Positions 1 through 10,755 of a stretch of DNA of 64,000 nt are shown here, in pieces (positions within the stretch are counted from its first letter, which is position 1; each line of letters opens with the position of its first letter). A model generated the notes under the pieces. It ran no database searches. It had not been told where the DNA came from and saw only the letters and a list, made by a program, of their open reading frames with translations. Source of the DNA: Angomonas deanei (taxonomy: Eukaryota > Euglenozoa > Kinetoplastea > Trypanosomatida > Trypanosomatidae); assembly GCA_903995115.1 (NCBI GenBank), contig LR877156.1, positions 310,001-374,000 of the forward strand, in the 5' to 3' direction. Position numbers and translations under genes: made by a program.

Positions 1-1000
1 TTTGAAAAGCAGGCGCAACGCCAGAACGAGTTGATCGCGGCCATTATCCAAGAAAACAAGAAGGAAAAGGAAGCGAAGGAGCGGGAGTACAACGAGGCCC
101 TCGAGGTGAAGGATTATATTATAGAGACCCTCAAGGAACAGCTGCGCTCCCTACAGGAGGACGGTGCCTCCCCCCGCGGCGGCCTCTCCCAAGATCAGTC
201 CGCGGAGTTCGATAAACTCATGGGGAGAATGGAGGAGATGGCGCTTATTTTACAGCAGACCCAACAGAGCGAGACGGAGGCCCGCGCGGAGATTCGACGA
301 CTACAGGAAGAGCTCACCCGCAGTGAGGAGGGACGTCATGCCGACAATGTGACGTATGAGAACGATAAGTTAGCCTTGAAACAGCAGTTAAAGGCGTTTA
401 CCGACTCCAAGCTCGCCGAGGACCACAACGCCAGGGCGGCGCAGCGCCGCGGCAGCAACGTGGCGGCTGAAATTAAAGAAAATGAAACGATTGTGCGTCA
501 GTACGAGACCGCGCTGGAGAACATCATTGGCACTTTGCAGGACCGACTGAACATTCTCCAGGAAGAGTTCGGCAGCTTCCTCCGCGTCAACCACGAGAGT
601 ATGCAAAAAGAAAAGGAGCTGCTCCAAGAACACGAAGGCGACAGCAATCAGATCCGTGAAACCTTCCGCACCCAGCTCCCTTCACTTACAGAAAATCAAG
701 CTCTTCTGCGGCCAGGGGGAGGAAGGCGTGGCCAACGTGATTGACGAGCTGGACGCCGGGGCCTCTGGGGTAGAGAAGTCCATCGCCGCCGTGAAGATGG
801 CAGCTGTCATGTTACAATCCCGTCTTAGCTCGACGGAGCAGAAGGAGTGGATGGAGGCGCACCAGAAGACGGTGAGAGAGTTAGTCGACTCTCTCCGGGC
901 ACTCAACAAGCGCGCCTTTGAGCGACAGCTGTCCTTGATGAACGAGGGGTCTACCAAGGCGCCAAGTAAAAAAAAAAAAAAAATAGAAAAAGAAATGTGA
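1..1000 (+). CDS. Coiled-coil protein, 5' end outside window, one frame break
   Basis: The reading frame is already open at base 1 (FEKQAQRQNEL...), so the start lies upstream. The product is rich in Glu, Lys, Gln and Arg with long heptad-like stretches (residues about 1-60, 65-130, 150-210), which indicates a coiled coil. Near base 700 the frame runs into nonsense and stops at 744, while the +1 frame continues sensibly from about GQGEEGVANVIDEL to the stop at 998-1000. I read this as one gene with a single indel (sequencing error or true mutation). The C-terminus ends in a Lys-rich run (APSKKKKK). No catalytic motif is seen. Flagellar or cytoskeletal scaffolds often look like this, but I do not recognise the family. 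Base composition is GC-rich and lacks the Asn runs seen further along. Confidence 0.75.
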
Positions 1001-1611
1001 AAAATTTACTTTTTTCTGTTTTTTTTTTTTTTTGTGATGCAATGGTATGCCACGTTCCCATCGTTTTTCATTTTTTTTTTCCATCTCCTTTGAGCCTTTT
1101 TTTTCATATTTTGTTTATTTTTGAAAACAAAATAATAATAAAAGAACTAAGGCGCTGGTGTGGCTTCACTGCCAAATTTCATTGTTCATTTTTTTTTTTT
1201 TAGCAGATATTGTCATTTTTTTTTTTTGAAAAGAGAGATTAATTTTTAAAAAATAATAAGAAACAAGAGAATTCATTGACGACGCTAGTATATAAATAAA
1301 AGAAAATAATAAAAAAGATAGAAGGATAATCGTATTGTTGTCAAAGTTCTTTTTTTTTTGTTTCTTTTTTTTCATTCTTCAAAGTAGTTTTTTTCATTAT
1401 TTGACGTCATTAACGTTTCATTTAAAACAAAAAGAAAAAAATAGTGAAAAACTGAAATTAAAAAAAAAAATGGATTGTTTTAACTAAATATGTTATCCAC
1501 TATACAAATATTTCCTTTCTCTCTTCACTTCTAAAAAAGAAAACTTCTGTACCAGTTCTTTTTTTTTTTTTATAATTTTAATTTTTGCTGTTCTAAAAAA
1601 AAAAACTAAAA
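1001..1611 (+). promoter_or_regulatory. Intergenic AT-rich region with trans-splice signals
   Basis: About 610 bases of A and T homopolymers without a credible gene. A mixed pyrimidine tract at 1511-1532 followed by AG at 1538-1539 is a plausible spliced-leader acceptor for the DnaJ gene at 1612. Another T-run lies at about 1558-1571. Confidence 0.5.
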
Positions 1612-3180
1612 ATGGGCGACTACTACGATATCCTCGAAGTCCCCCACGACGCCAGCGACGAAGACATCAAGCGGAGTTATCGCAAGTTAGCCCTCAAGTA
1701 CCACCCCGACAAGGCCGGCGCCGCGGGCGAAGCAAAATTTAAAGAAATCAACGCCGCCTACGAAGTGTTATCCAATCCGGAAAAAAAGAAAATTTATGAT
1801 CGATATGGTGAGACGGGTTTAAATGCCATGGACGGCCCAATGCAGTCCGTCGTGCCGCTGGGCGCGATGAACGCCGTCATCCCAGTGGTGGTGTTATTTT
1901 TATTTCTCATCACCGCTATGCAGCTCATTTTTCTTGCCTTCATTGCGGCGTACAATAACCATAAACTACAAAGTTGGAACTATGTCAAGGTCTTTTCTCC
2001 ACTGTTCGTGTCCGACGTGTTGGTCGGCGTGCCGGCGTTAATTTTATTCATTTTACTGCCCTGTGTCCTTGGTGGACGATTTCTCTTCGCCATGCTCAGC
2101 TTACTGTTGGTGATGTTGTGCTCCGTGTTGTTGACGATTTTAATTCCCATCGCAAAAGACAGAAATGATCAACGCGTGCGGGAGGGTCGGACCGATTTTC
2201 TAAAGTGGCGCGTGTGGTTGATTCCGGGATACATTCTTTCCGTGTTTTTCGTTTTATTTGTCTGTCTCGCGGCGTTTCCCAGCAAAGAAAAAAAAGAAGC
2301 GATGAAGGCCTATCGGCTAAAACGATTGGCAAACTATCAACCCATTTCGTTTATTTTTAAATTACTGGCGGCGCTGTGTGTGCCGGTCTTTTTCGCGTTG
2401 ATTGCGTGTCGGTCGGATAACACCATTACGATTAATTATTTTATTGTGATTGGCGTTCCAATGTACGTCGCCACATTCTTTATTATTTTAGATTATGTGA
2501 TTACGAGAATTTTGCAATGTGTGCTGACCGTGGAGGACGACGACGACGATAATAATAATAATAATGAAAATGAAAACAATGAGAATAATAATAATAATAA
2601 TGAAAGACCCAATCGGGATGAGAATAATCAATACAGCACGGATGAGGGAGAAGCCCCCCCCAGAGGAAACAACAACAACAATGAAAATAATAATAATAAT
2701 AATAATAAAAATAAGAAAAAGGGCACCACCGTGTGTGCCGTGTACAACTGCTGTGGCCTACTTTTCAAAATATTCGGTTTATTGTCTTGATTGGCATGCT
2801 CGTCGCCGCTGGAACGATGATTACCGTCCGTCTCAACGACTTATATCAATTTTATTACACGTACGACGACAGTTTTGGATCTCTGGCGGTGTTTGATTCC
2901 ACTTTATATTTTACTGGGCCTCGTGACGTTATTGTTGTTGGTGTTGTTTTTTACCGTTTTGTGTTGTGGTGTCGTGCCGGACGACATGGAGGGAGAACAA
3001 CCACCGCAACAGCAACAACAGGAAGAGGATAATAATAATGAAAATAATGAGTATCCTCAGGAAGAAAATAATAATAATAATAATAATGCGGATAATGATC
3101 ATACACCGAATGGTTATACGACACCACCGGAGCCGAAGAAGGAGGAGAAGCCGACCTCGAATGTTTCTGATATTGATTAA
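1612..3180 (+). CDS. DnaJ-domain multi-pass membrane protein
   Basis: Residues 3-66 form a J domain with the HPD motif at 31-33 (YHPDK), so it should stimulate an Hsp70 ATPase. After the J domain come about six hydrophobic segments (starting near residue 87 with [15 protein letters not shown]), then an acidic Asn-rich loop and two more membrane segments ([10 protein letters not shown] and [14 protein letters not shown]) before a Gln/Asn-rich tail. The order J domain then membrane helices resembles trypanosomatid DnaJ proteins carrying a TMEM185-like domain. It is not a classical Sec63, because the J domain is at the extreme N-terminus. The last third is split: the frame shifts by -1 near 2775 and back by +1 near 2890, so an automatic call would end at 2790. 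The two shifts cancel and the tail is in the original frame. Start chosen at the first ATG after the pyrimidine tract. Confidence 0.8.
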
Positions 3181-3635
3181 AGTTTTTTTTTTTTTTTTTT
3201 GTAATTGCGAAAAAAAAAAAAAGTAATTATAATATCACTTATACACTTTATACAAGCGAATAAAGAAACAGTTTAATAATAAGTATACATTGTTAATAAA
3301 AAAAAAAAAAAAAAAAAGGAAAAAAAAAAGTATAGAATTCCTTTTTTTGATTAATTTTATTTTAAACATTTTAATTTATTCCGAAATTCAAAGTTTCTCA
3401 TCGTTTGCACCTTTTTTTTTTCATAAGTATAAACCCCTTTTTTTTTATTGCGAATCTCTTTTTGACAATTAAGAAAAGCATTTTTTTCTGTTTTGCACAC
3501 AAAAAGAAAAAAAAAGTGAGATTTCTACCGCCCCTATTTCCATTTTCACTCCTCATTTTCTATTTTTTAGATCGTTTCTTTTACACCTTTTCACTTTTTT
3601 TACTTTTTTCCTTTTTACATTTTATTATCATTATT
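3181..3635 (+). promoter_or_regulatory. Intergenic region with splice acceptor for Alba gene
   Basis: T and A homopolymers (T-run 3183-3200, A-run near 3300). The stretch TATTTTTTAG ending at 3570 followed by more T-rich sequence is the best spliced-leader acceptor for the ATG at 3636. The frame is open upstream of that ATG only as a Phe/Lys-rich artefact of the homopolymers. Confidence 0.5.
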
Positions 3636-4277
3636 ATGTCTATCCCGAAGGACTTCAACCGCAAGGACTACCGTCGTGTCCGTGGCGATAAGAAGGAGCC
3701 CAACACCGCCAGCCCCGAGAACGAGGTGCGTGTCACCGCCAGCCACGGTCAGCACAGCTACATCAGTTACGCCATTGCCGTGCTCAACGGTGAGGATGGT
3801 AAGACCAAGAACGATACCGTAAAGATCAGCGGTATGGGCGGCGCCATCTACAATGTCGTCAACATTGCCGAAATCGTGAAGCGCCGTGTCGAGGGTCTTC
3901 ACCAGATCACGGAGACGGCCTCCGAGGCGGTCAGCGACGAGTACGAGCCCCTGGACAGCAGCAAGGGTCTGCAGAACGTGACGATTGAGCGCAAGGTGAG
4001 CACGATTGTCGTCACCCTCTCTCGCAAGCCCTTGGATAAGACCAACCCTGGCTATCAGGAGCCTCTCCCCGCCGATCAGGTGACGGAGCAGGAGAAGCGT
4101 GAGCCTGGCGCGACCCGCTCCGAGGGACGTGGCCGCGGTGGTCGCCGTGGCGGTCGTGGTGGTCGTGGCCGTGGCGAGAGCCGTGGACGTGGGGAGAGCC
4201 GTGGACGCGGTGAGGGTCGCGGTCGCGGAGGACGTGGCCGTGGCCAGCCGGACCGCCGTGATGACCGTCGCGCGTAA
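3636..4277 (+). CDS. ALBA: Alba-domain RNA-binding protein with RGG tail
   Basis: 213 residues. Residues about 28-145 match the Alba fold of trypanosomatid ALBA3/4: EVRVTASHGQHSYISYAIAV, then ISGMGGAIYNVVNIAEIVKRR, then the conserved GLHQ and GYQEPLPADQV signatures. Residues about 160-205 are an RGG/RG box, typical of RNA-binding Alba paralogues. In trypanosomes these proteins bind mRNA, associate with ribosomes and stress granules, and affect stage-specific translation; that is family knowledge. Codon use is strongly GC-ending, unlike the Asn-rich genes nearby, which suggests high expression. The start is the first ATG after the acceptor; upstream in-frame sequence is homopolymer. Confidence 0.93.
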   Translation: MSIPKDFNRKDYRRVRGDKKEPNTASPENEVRVTASHGQHSYISYAIAVLNGEDGKTKNDTVKISGMGGAIYNVVNIAEIVKRRVEGLHQITETASEAVSDEYEPLDSSKGLQNVTIERKVSTIVVTLSRKPLDKTNPGYQEPLPADQVTEQEKREPGATRSEGRGRGGRRGGRGGRGRGESRGRGESRGRGEGRGRGGRGRGQPDRRDDRRA

Positions 4278-4785
4278 CGGATATATATATATATTTGTCC
4301 CCCAAAAAACAAATTTAAAAATGAAAAAGCCGGAAAAAATGACAAAAAAAAAAGAGTATCTCTAGGCAATTATAAGACAAAAAAAAAACCAAAGACAATA
4401 TTTATTTTTAAAAACCAGAAAAAAAAAAAAGGATAACCAAACATTTCTATTTCAAAAAAGGTTTTGAAGAAGAAATAAGGAAAAGCGTATCATTCTCTAA
4501 CGAAAAAAAAGAAAAAAATCAATCATTTCTTTATTTTGTTACGTACTTTTCCCTTTTTCTTGTTTTTTCATATTTCAACCCTTTCGTAAATGACGTTAAA
4601 AAAAAAAAAAAAAGTATCATGAATAGAATATGTTCCTAGCGGATAAAAAACACAAAAAACCCGTTCTTTGTTATGTTCCACTGCCTTTGTGTTTCATGAC
4701 TTCAGTGTACGATACATCAAAAAAACAAAACAAACACACTGTTACTCTCATTTTTCTTTTTTCATTATTCCTAGCTATTATCCTC
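4278..4785 (+). promoter_or_regulatory. Intergenic region with splice acceptor
   Basis: Contains a short (TA)n run (about 4281-4293), A-rich runs, and a T-rich tract leading to CTAG with AG at 4773-4774, twelve bases before the ATG at 4786. This acceptor decides the start of the next gene: the in-frame ATG at 4630 lies upstream of it and would be removed from the mRNA. Confidence 0.55.
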
Positions 4786-5892
4786 ATGACCACCGCCCTC
4801 AATCCCTACGAGGACTGCTGTCTCATCCTCTCTACCATCTACGTCCCCAACGGCCCGGAGTACATCCAACAACTCGTACAAGAAATCGCTGCCCCTTCTC
4901 AGTTTCATCACATTATCATTTGCAAAGAAAACCCATCGGAAACGTTAAAAGACATGAAACATAATCCACCACGACACCCGAAAACGAATAAACCGTTAAA
5001 GTTTATTTTAATGGTACAAGGCGAGTTTGGTCATGACGTGATACGTTATCTCTGTGATGATTACGATGCGGTGCCGGCGAGTGCGCGTCGTGTCCTGTGG
5101 ATTCACAGTTTACCGGTCGGTTTAGATGTTTATCAATTTCCACTTTTGCTAAACGAAGTGCAAGACACGCTCATCACCAACGGCCGCGGCAGTCAGTCCA
5201 TGCCACCCGCGGAATATGTGTTTTATTCTTTTTTTTATTTTAACCGTCAGACGACACGTCAGCTGCGGCAGAAGGCAGAGCGGGAGTGGTCTCCGTATAA
5301 CATACAACCACTGCAGGGCAGCACGTTGTGCATCTTCGGTTACGGTGACATTGGACAGTGCGTCGCGCGACTGGCGTTGGCCTTTGGTATGAAGGTGATC
5401 GCCCTTCGTCGTCGCAAAAATAAGGAAAATGAAAATGAAAATAATCATAATGAAGTGCAAATGGTATCCCCACAGTCCACAGAAGAACTGCACACGGTGT
5501 TAGGGTCGGCGGACTACATTGTAAATATTTTACCACACACCGCCGAGACCGATCGTTATTTTGATAAAGAAAAGTTTTCCGCCATGAAGTCGTCGGCCCT
5601 GTACGTCAACATTGGCCGAGGGAAGACCCAAGTGGAAGACGATTTGTGTGAATGCTTACGGGAAGGAAAGTTACGAGGCGCCTCTTTGGATGTCTACGAG
5701 GAGGAACCATTGCCGTCGGCGTCCCCGCTGTGGTCCCTCCCAGACGATCTTATCTTATTAAATCCACATGCCGCGGCGTGGCATGAGAAGCAGTTGTACA
5801 ACTTGTGTCAGCGGTTTGTGTTTCTGTGTGAGGAGTGGAAGAGGGGGGCGGCGATGGAGGGGCACTCGGTGAATCGAGAGTTGTGGTATTGA
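4786..5892 (+). CDS. D-isomer-specific 2-hydroxyacid dehydrogenase
   Basis: 368 residues from the ATG just after the splice acceptor. The frame is open back to 4630, but that part is translated homopolymer-like 5' UTR. The NAD-binding Rossmann motif is GYGDIGQCVARLALAFGMKV. The catalytic elements of the family follow in order: the NIGRG loop, the Glu-containing DVYEEEPLP and the His in NPHAAAWHE. It should reduce a 2-keto acid or oxidise a D-2-hydroxyacid using NAD(P)H in the cytosol; the substrate cannot be told from sequence. One short Asn-rich loop (NKENENENNHNE) is inserted right after the Rossmann beta strand. The gene is otherwise intact. Confidence 0.9.
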   Translation: MTTALNPYEDCCLILSTIYVPNGPEYIQQLVQEIAAPSQFHHIIICKENPSETLKDMKHNPPRHPKTNKPLKFILMVQGEFGHDVIRYLCDDYDAVPASARRVLWIHSLPVGLDVYQFPLLLNEVQDTLITNGRGSQSMPPAEYVFYSFFYFNRQTTRQLRQKAEREWSPYNIQPLQGSTLCIFGYGDIGQCVARLALAFGMKVIALRRRKNKENENENNHNEVQMVSPQSTEELHTVLGSADYIVNILPHTAETDRYFDKEKFSAMKSSALYVNIGRGKTQVEDDLCECLREGKLRGASLDVYEEEPLPSASPLWSLPDDLILLNPHAAAWHEKQLYNLCQRFVFLCEEWKRGAAMEGHSVNRELWY

Positions 5893-6066
5893 GCGAAATT
5901 ACAGTAATTTAATTTTTTTATGATGAATGTGAAAAACTATTTTATTTTGTTTTCTCTGCTGGGTAGTTTGATGTTCTACTACTCTTTTTCCCTTTCTCTT
6001 AAAATAGTAGTTTTTTAGTGTTGCTTTTTTTTTCATTTTTTTTTCACCCCCAATATTATTATTATT

Positions 6067-6115
6067 AGGTACTATTTCTATAATATCAGAAATACAGAAA
6101 AAAAACCCCAATAAG
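6067..6115 (+). promoter_or_regulatory. Splice acceptor and short leader before Rpn2
   Basis: T-rich tracts at about 6024-6050 lead to ATTATTAG (AG 6067-6068), followed by a 47-base leader to the ATG at 6116. Confidence 0.45.
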
Positions 6116-9013
6116 ATGACGTCCGTTGCCACCGCTTCCAATAACAGCGGTGCCTCCCTCTCCTCTGCGAAAGGTGTGCTCGCCCTATTGCACGAGAGTG
6201 ACGACTCTGTTCTTAACTTCGCCCTCCGTCGACTTTCCACGTTAATTGAAACGTTTTGGTACGAGGCGAGCGCGGAGTTGCCGCTGCTGGAGGAGCTGCA
6301 CGAGTCCGCCTGCCTCACGGAGGAGACCCGTCGTCTTGCCGCGCTGGTGACGTCTCAAGTTTACTTTCATCTCGGTGCCTTTGATGATTCCGTGAACTAT
6401 GCCCTGGCCGCCGGCCCCGTGTTTGACGGCACTCGCCGGTCTCTCTTTACCGATACCATTCTCAGCCGCTGCATTGACCAATACGTGCAGCATCAGGAGA
6501 CCCCACAGGCCACTCGCGGTACCCTCGACCCCAGACTGGGTGCGTTATTTGAAACTTTAACGTCGTCGTGGTTGTTGAAAGAAAATGATTCCCTGGAAGA
6601 GACGAAAGAGCTGGTGGGTTTCACCATGCGAGCGCGGCGCATGGACTTTTTGGAAAAAGTACTAACACAGTACACCCATCAGCACAAGAATGGAGAAATT
6701 TTGAACTTTGCCTTTGAAACCGCGAACAATCTCATTCACGATATTACCTTTCGACGACAAGTGTTGCAGCTGCTCGTGACGCTGTACACGGAGGCCTTGA
6801 CGACGGTGGATTACTTTTCTCTGGCGCAGTGTTATGTCTTTTTGCACGACGTGAAGGGCGCGGCGAAGCTCATCACGCAGCTCTATGGCAAGAAGGAGGA
6901 TCAGGCGTTGGCCTACCAGGTCGCGTTCGATTTATTTGAGTACTCCTCGCAGGAATTTCTGTCCGCCTTGGTGGCCGAGCTCGAGTCCACTGGCGTGATC
7001 CCGCCGACCGTGTCGAACAAGATTGAAGACGAAGAACCGGTAGAAGAAAATAAATTACTATCCGTCCTCACTGGTGACATGACGACGAAGCTCAATGTCA
7101 AGTTTCTGTATGCCCGCTGCGCCGCCGACGTGCATATTATCAATCAAGTGAAGCGGACGATTGGCCTTCGTGCGATCTTACATAACGGGACGATCATAGC
7201 GCATGCCTTCATGTACGGCGGCACCACCATCGACGTCTTTCTCCGGGAGAACCCCACGTGGGTGAGTAAGGCGAATTACTGGGCAAAGTTTACCGCCACC
7301 GCCTCCGTCGGCGTCATCCACCGGGGCCACGTGGAGCACGCCAAGAACGTGCTGCAGCAGTACTTGCCAGGAGAACAGCTACCCACCACCGGACTACCGC
7401 ACGGGGAGGCTGGTGCCCTTTACGCCTTGGGCCTCGTCCACGCCCCGCTTGGCGTCGCCAAGAGCAAAGAAGTGATTGAATACATTGTCGGTAAAATTAA
7501 AAAATTCCCGACGAGCGAGCCGATCGTCCATGGCGGTGCCTTGGGCCTCGGACTGGCGGGGATGGGCTTACGCGAGGAAAGTCTGTACGATACGCTATTT
7601 ACCTGTCTCACCGGCGGGGATGCGATCGCGGGAGAGGGTGCCGCCGTGGGATGTGGCCTGCTCATGGCCGGCAGCGCCAACCCCGAGGTCACCATGAGTT
7701 TGTACAATCTCGTGACGGAGGAATCTCAAAAAGAAAAGATTATCCGGGGCTGTGCGATGGCGCTGGCGCTCGTCTACCTGGGGAAGGAGGGTGACGCGAT
7801 GCCGCTGGTGGAGCAATTATTATCGAGTGCCGACCCTTGGGTGCGTCTGGCGGGCTGCTTTGTGTTGGGCCTGGCCTACGCCGGCACGGAAAGCACCGTC
7901 GCCTCGGAGCGTATTTTAAATATCGTGGTGAAAGACACCAACGATGAGGTGAAGCGCAACGCCATGATGATGTTAGGCTTTATCCACTTCACCAACCCCA
8001 CTCTGTGTCTGGATCTCGTCCGGGTCATGTCGGACAGCTACAACCCGCACATTCGCTACGGCGTGGCGATGGCACTTGGGATCGCAGGGGCCAGCAGCGG
8101 CGACGCTCGCATTATTAGTCTATTGTGGGAGATGAAGTCCGATTTAGTCGATTACGTGCGGCAGGCGGTGTACATTGCGCTAGCATTGGTCCTCGTCCAG
8201 CGCACGGCGACGGAGTGCCCCCTCGTCAAGGAGTTTCGCACGATGCTAGAAACAAAGATTGCCGATCGGAAAGAAGATTCTTGCTCCAAGTTTGGCTGTC
8301 TCCTCGCCACAGGCATCCTTGACGCTGGTGGACGTAATTGTATCTTCCAGCTACACCGACAGCGTCACCGTTTGGATAAGGCGGTCGTTGGATTTTTTCT
8401 CTTTTCGCAGTATTGGTACTGGTATCCGTATTTGTTAATGTTATCGCTGGCGATGAGTCCGACGTGTTTGATTGGATTAAATGAAAATTTGGAAATGCCA
8501 GAGTACACGTTCCGCTCCAACAAACCAGCCGACTATTTTGCGCCGCCAAAATCGATTTTACAAGAAAAGAAGGAAAATAAAACAACGGTAAAGGCCGTCG
8601 TGCTCTCCACCACTCGGAAGGAGGAAGAAATACAACAACGGCGCCGACGTGTGAGTCAGGGCGAAAACAACTCCTCGACGACGGTGGCGGAAAAGGAGGA
8701 CGAACACAATCAGAATAAAACCGAGGAAGGCAAAAAAGACGAAAATAACAATAATAATAAACCAACCAAAGAGGCAAACTTTGAGTTATTACAAAACCCT
8801 GCGCGCATTATTGTCAGTCAATTCCCCTTTATCACGCACGACGTCGAGGGCGCTCGTTATATGCCAGTGAAAGGGGATCAAGCGCGTGGCGTGTGCATGT
8901 TGAAGGATTTACATCCGGAAATGGGAGAACATAATTTGCTAAGTCATACGGCGTTTGATACCTCACTGGACGCACCGGTGCCAGCCCCTTTCCAGTACCC
9001 AATAAAAAAATAA
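6116..9013 (+). CDS. RPN2: 26S proteasome regulatory subunit Rpn2 (PSMD1)
   Basis: 965 residues, close to the usual length of Rpn2. The N-terminal helical part begins with the typical LLHESDDSVLNFALRRL. Residues about 380-760 are the proteasome/cyclosome repeat toroid, with alternating small residues (GLGLAGMGL, GEGAAVGCGLLMAG, GCAMALALVYLG, LAGCFVLGLAYAG, RYGVAMALGIAG). The C-terminus has the PARIIVSQFPFI and ARYMPVKGDQARG elements of the family. Rpn2 is the scaffold of the 19S lid/base junction, where it holds the ubiquitin receptor Rpn13. A charged Lys/Glu/Asn-rich insert (about 810-890) lies before the C-terminal domain, as in other Rpn2 proteins, here with a short NNNNN run. No frame break in 2.9 kb. 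Confidence 0.95.
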   Translation: MTSVATASNNSGASLSSAKGVLALLHESDDSVLNFALRRLSTLIETFWYEASAELPLLEELHESACLTEETRRLAALVTSQVYFHLGAFDDSVNYALAAGPVFDGTRRSLFTDTILSRCIDQYVQHQETPQATRGTLDPRLGALFETLTSSWLLKENDSLEETKELVGFTMRARRMDFLEKVLTQYTHQHKNGEILNFAFETANNLIHDITFRRQVLQLLVTLYTEALTTVDYFSLAQCYVFLHDVKGAAKLITQLYGKKEDQALAYQVAFDLFEYSSQEFLSALVAELESTGVIPPTVSNKIEDEEPVEENKLLSVLTGDMTTKLNVKFLYARCAADVHIINQVKRTIGLRAILHNGTIIAHAFMYGGTTIDVFLRENPTWVSKANYWAKFTATASVGVIHRGHVEHAKNVLQQYLPGEQLPTTGLPHGEAGALYALGLVHAPLGVAKSKEVIEYIVGKIKKFPTSEPIVHGGALGLGLAGMGLREESLYDTLFTCLTGGDAIAGEGAAVGCGLLMAGSANPEVTMSLYNLVTEESQKEKIIRGCAMALALVYLGKEGDAMPLVEQLLSSADPWVRLAGCFVLGLAYAGTESTVASERILNIVVKDTNDEVKRNAMMMLGFIHFTNPTLCLDLVRVMSDSYNPHIRYGVAMALGIAGASSGDARIISLLWEMKSDLVDYVRQAVYIALALVLVQRTATECPLVKEFRTMLETKIADRKEDSCSKFGCLLATGILDAGGRNCIFQLHRQRHRLDKAVVGFFLFSQYWYWYPYLLMLSLAMSPTCLIGLNENLEMPEYTFRSNKPADYFAPPKSILQEKKENKTTVKAVVLSTTRKEEEIQQRRRRVSQGENNSSTTVAEKEDEHNQNKTEEGKKDENNNNNKPTKEANFELLQNPARIIVSQFPFITHDVEGARYMPVKGDQARGVCMLKDLHPEMGEHNLLSHTAFDTSLDAPVPAPFQYPIKK

Positions 9014-9189
9014 AAATAAAAATAAATATAAATTAAAATATTTATTTATGAAAAAAAAAGAACTATTATTATTATTAGAAATAAAAACCCATTTTTTATT
9101 GAACTCAGAATTTTTTTTTATATAAAGTGAGTTTTTCTATGAACATAAACTAAAAAAAAAAAAAAAATTGTTTTTTACCGATGATGCAA

Positions 9190-9264
9190 AGCTTGACTTG
9201 TTTTTATCATATAAGACTCTCTAGTATCCCTTTTCTCTCCTTTTTCATTTATTTTCTTATTTAG
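9190..9264 (+). promoter_or_regulatory. Splice acceptor before Mdm12-like gene
   Basis: A C/T-rich stretch (about 9228-9262) ends in TTAG with AG at 9263-9264; the ATG follows at 9303. Confidence 0.5.
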
Positions 9265-9302
9265 AAACCATAAAAAATAAAAGTAAAATAATAAAAAAAA
9301 AT

Positions 9303-10137
9303 ATGTCCTTCTACTTCAACTGGAACTCGCTAGACAACACCGTCTCCTCCGCGGTACGCTCGATACTAAATGCGAAATTAAAAGAAATCATCGATAAGAA
9401 AAATAATAATCATCCTAATGCCAATAATAGTAATACCAACACCTCGTTGGAAGAAGAATTAATGTCCAATAACAATTTAGCGGATTTTTCTAGTAATAAT
9501 AACAATAATAATCAAAATCAAAATATTAATAATAATATTAAAAATAAAAGTAATGTTTCCTTTTTTTTAGAATTTTTGGCCATTACCGACTTGGAATGGG
9601 GAAACGTCTCTCCGTATGTGGAAATTGTCAATTTTGAAGCTGCGAAGGATATAAAAAAAGAAAATAATAATCAAAATAAAAAATATTTCAACAACACCAC
9701 GTTAAATAATAATAATAACAGTAGCAATAGTCAGACGGGGATGGTCGAAACCAGTAGTGAAACCTTTAATAGTAATACCAGATAATAATAATAATAATGA
9801 AAATAATAATATAAATTTAAATAATAATCATATCAATTTTGATTCGTTAGCGCCGTATATTGGGGAAAGTGGTTTACTAGTAAGACTGCATGTCACGTAC
9901 GGCGGTTCCCTAAAATTAGCGTTAAGCACGGCGGTACGAGTCGATTTAAAATTTTCATTTCCAACTCAAAATAATAATAATAATAATAATAATGTAACGA
10001 TCATTCCGTTAAGAATGCCGATTACAGCCCTTTTAACGGAAGTCGATTTTGATTTTTTTATCAGTTTTAATATTCATAAAAATGAATGTCAAATTTTTTT
10101 GGAACAAGGAAAAATATTATCAAATAATAATAATCAA

Positions 10138-10171
<34 letters not shown>

Positions 10172-10564
10172 TTTTTAACCGATTCGGTTTAAAAGTCATT
10201 TTTGGCGAGAAGAAAGGAATGGAAACGCCTTTTCGCCATACGAAGGAAGAAAATAATAATAATAATAATAATAATAATTTTTTCCGAACATGAAAGTAGC
10301 TCCAATCTTCATTATTATTCTCGCACCGACGACGTTCTCAGTCACACCTCCGAAAGCAACACAACTATGAATGTATGGAATAATAATAATAATAATAAGA
10401 TGGAAAGTTTTTATTCCGCCTATAATTTTAGCAACGAAGAAAGTCAAAATGGCGTTTTTATTGAGGAAAGTGAAATTTCTAATTTTATTGAGAAAGAATT
10501 AAAATCTGTTTTGGAGGAGAAAATTATTTATCCGAATTATATTTCGTTTCCACTATCGTTGTAA
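9303..10564 (+). CDS. MDM12: Mdm12-like SMP-domain protein (ERMES subunit candidate), two frame breaks
   Basis: The N-terminus MSFYFNWNSLD matches the very characteristic start of fungal and amoebozoan Mdm12 (MSFxxNWxxL). The rest follows the SMP fold of Mdm12: FLEFLAITDLEWGNVSPYVEIV, then LLVRLHVTYGGSLKLALSTAV, then PLRMPITALLTEVDFDFFISF, then NRFGLKVIFGEK, and a final helix ISNFIEKELKSVLEEKIIYP corresponding to the family's last element. Asn-rich runs are inserted between the strands. In yeast, Mdm12 binds phospholipid and bridges Mmm1 in the ER to Mdm34 on mitochondria. The gene is read in three frames, switching by +1 near 9780 (just before an AAT run) and near 10,285 (in a T6 run). Single-base insertions explain both. 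The whole is about 420 codons. Confidence 0.72.
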
Positions 10565-10755
10565 AATAATATTATTGAAAAACAAAAAAAAAAAAAAAAT
10601 AAATATTTACATTGCTTGCAAATTTGTAAAATTACTTCACTTTTTTTTTTTTTTTTGCAAATGACATCATTTTTTCTCCCTTTTTTTCTAAAGTTTTAAT
10701 TTTTTTTTGTTTATTCTTCTTTCAAAAACAAACAAACAAACAAATAAAAATAAAA

